This document shows, in pieces, positions 56,876 through 57,715 of a DNA stretch of 57,715 nucleotides (position 1 is the stretch's first letter; every line of letters starts with the position of its first letter). This stretch comes from Actinomadura hibisca NBRC 15177 (GTDB taxonomy: Bacteria; Actinomycetota; Actinomycetes; Streptosporangiales; Streptosporangiaceae). The stretch spans positions 1 through 57,715 of the forward strand of contig NZ_BCRO01000082.1 of NCBI RefSeq assembly GCF_001552635.1, in the 5' to 3' direction. Both the position numbers and the translations under genes were made by a program. The notes below the pieces were generated by a model. The model was not told the DNA's origin. It ran no database searches and saw only the letters and a list, made by a program, of their open reading frames with translations.

Positions 56876-57251
56876 CCTCCACGACCTGCCGCGCGGTCTC
56901 GGTGGGCAGGGGCGCGGGCAGCCCCCGCCACTTGTGGATGGCGGCGAGCGCGGCGGCCCCGGCCCCACCGCTGTAGACGGCGGCGGCGACCATGGCGGCC
57001 AGCTCGGGCGGCAACTTCTTCTCCAGCAGCGCCATGTTCATGCGGTAGGAGGCGGCGGTCGCGAGCGCCCCGAGGGTGCCCGCGACCGCCCCCATCCGGA
57101 GGGCGGGGATGCGCTGCCGTGCCTTCTCCGCCATCTCCTGCTGGGCGGCTTTGATGACCTGCTCGGCCAGGGCCATGTTCTGCTCCAGAGAGCCGTCGAC
57201 CTGCTCGGCGAGCTCGGCCTTGGAGGGGCGACGGCGCGACTTGCTGCTCAT
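56853..57251 (-). CDS. Small membrane protein, possibly holin-like
   Basis: The 132-residue protein has a basic, helical N-terminal half (SKSRRRPSKAELAEQV, ALAEQVIKAAQQEMAEKARQ), two hydrophobic segments (about 51-70 and 84-106) and a polar C-terminus (LPTETARQVVEVIADSKD). The pattern resembles actinobacterial holin-family (DUF1469-like) proteins, but similarity is weak. ATG at 57251 is chosen; a GTG nine bases upstream is possible. Its 3' end overlaps geosmin synthase by 23 bases, so the two convergent genes share sequence. Confidence 0.68.
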   Translation of the reverse strand: MSSKSRRRPSKAELAEQVDGSLEQNMALAEQVIKAAQQEMAEKARQRIPALRMGAVAGTLGALATAASYRMNMALLEKKLPPELAAMVAAAVYSGGAGAAALAAIHKWRGLPAPLPTETARQVVEVIADSKD

Positions 57252-57432
57252 GTGCGCCACGTACCCGGAAGAAAGAGGAGGACACGTGTTTTATTGCAGC
57301 CTCGGCCCAGGGGCGCTCGCCTGGGGGGGCTCGCACCCCTGACCGTGTCTGGGCGAGTGCCACATCGCTTCGCGATCCGGGCCGGTTAGTCACTCGCGCG
57401 ATTGTTGAGGTCTGACGCGCAGATCTAACCCC

Positions 57433-57619
57433 GCATGCTGTAGATGACCGGCAGCCCCAGTCCTGCACTCCGCGCTTGCTCAACTACCTCAACCGCGCAC
57501 TCCACACCCGAACAACTGCCCCAGCCCCGCGCTGCGCGCGTGCCCAACGACGCCAACCCTGCGCCCTGCACGTGACCAGCAACCGCAACCCCGCGCCCGA
57601 ACATGCCCAACAACCCTGG
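57433..57619. repeat. Degenerate ~32-bp tandem repeat (six units)
   Basis: Units begin at 57433, 57465, 57495, 57529, 57561 and 57593 with lengths 32, 30, 34, 32, 32 and 27. Each follows the rough pattern GCGC-N8-10-TGCCCAACAAC-N-CCAACCCC. Units are imperfect and have no unique spacers, so it is a minisatellite. Confidence 0.65.
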
Positions 57620-57636
57620 CCACCGGGGACGGGGGT

Positions 57637-57715
57637 GCAGGGGGCAGAGCCCCTTGCCTCTTGAATCCAATACAGCAGGGCGAAGCCCTACCAATGCGGG
57701 GGCGCGGGGGCAGAG
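57637..57715. repeat. GC-rich hairpin repeat elements
   Basis: Three related palindromic elements: GCAGGGGGCAGAGCCCC plus TTGC (57637-57658), AGGGCGAAGCCCT (57677-57689), and GCGGGGGCGCGGGGGCAGAG cut by the window end. The GGGGGCAGAGCCCC-type core is a common dispersed intergenic element in actinomycete genomes. Confidence 0.6.

Larger units (their letters stand above)
57252..57715. other. Gene-free window end
   Basis: About 460 bases without a supportable gene. The left part (57261-57430) shows nothing clear; the right part holds a degenerate tandem repeat (57433-57619) and GC-rich hairpin elements (57637-57715). Confidence 0.6.

Noticed and set aside
57290..57400. Possible tRNA or small RNA near the small membrane gene
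   Set aside because: Short GC hairpins occur but no cloverleaf, anticodon arm or T-loop could be built.
57433..57619. Possible CRISPR array
   Set aside because: Units are imperfect, contiguous and have no unique spacers, and no cas genes are in the window.

Overview
The window is a 57.7-kb stretch of a very GC-rich actinobacterial chromosome. Strong G/C third-position bias, many GTG starts, F420-type LLM oxidoreductase, geosmin synthase, SAM-dependent methyltransferases of the Methyltransf_19/DUF574 family, SseB-repeat proteins, ECF42 sigma factor and Pro/Thr/Ser-rich tethered proteins all point to a filamentous actinomycete. The style is closest to Thermomonosporaceae (Actinomadura/Spirillospora-like); this placement is inference, because no 16S rRNA or taxonomic marker is present.

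Layout. 1-12.7 kb: DUF574 methyltransferase, tandem-FKBP membrane isomerase, bifunctional penicillin-binding protein, small lipoprotein, a SAM-IV-type riboswitch leading a cysteine-desulfurase-like aminotransferase, a four-repeat SseB protein coupled to a small protein, and a sortase-less cell-surface-like protein. 12.7-20.9 kb: SPOUT rRNA methylase, membrane-anchored EEP nuclease/phosphatase, a solute-binding/VWA protein, then two tandem paralogous proteins in which an ECF sigma factor, a ZAS-type anti-sigma zinc motif, one membrane helix and a secreted domain lie on one chain. 20.9-29 kb: phosphotransferase, degenerate amidase, divergent MocR/PNPOx pair, oligoribonuclease, tRNA-His and small hypothetical or secreted proteins. 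29-40.6 kb: DUF4132 protein, LLM oxidoreductase, LuxR-type response regulator, two identical tRNA-Lys(CTT), a second DUF574 methyltransferase, a convergent pair of unknown proteins, and a YCII-ECF42-hydrolase operon. 40.6-44.4 kb: a small accessory-looking block with a membrane-anchored Mrr-like nuclease, a polymorphic-toxin-like protein with a probable immunity gene, and a DUF2975/YozG-type operon with a striking operator array. Codon choice changes inside the Mrr gene, suggesting a recombination boundary. 44.4-57.7 kb: L-lactate permease, a GT-B-like protein convergent with a STAND/NB-ARC-TPR protein whose Walker residues are lost, a secreted C39-like protease, a PaoABC-type molybdenum aldehyde oxidoreductase operon, geosmin synthase, a small membrane protein, and a gene-free end containing a degenerate 32-bp tandem repeat.

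The best candidates for undescribed biology are the tandem one-protein sigma/anti-sigma/sensor genes (17588-20858), the SseB-repeat protein with its coupled partner (7672-11420), the toxin-like/immunity-like pair with the Mrr nuclease (40642-43673), and the nucleotide-site-dead STAND protein (47817-49943). Most of the window is ordinary core chromosome. All functional calls come from reading the translated sequence, with no database search.
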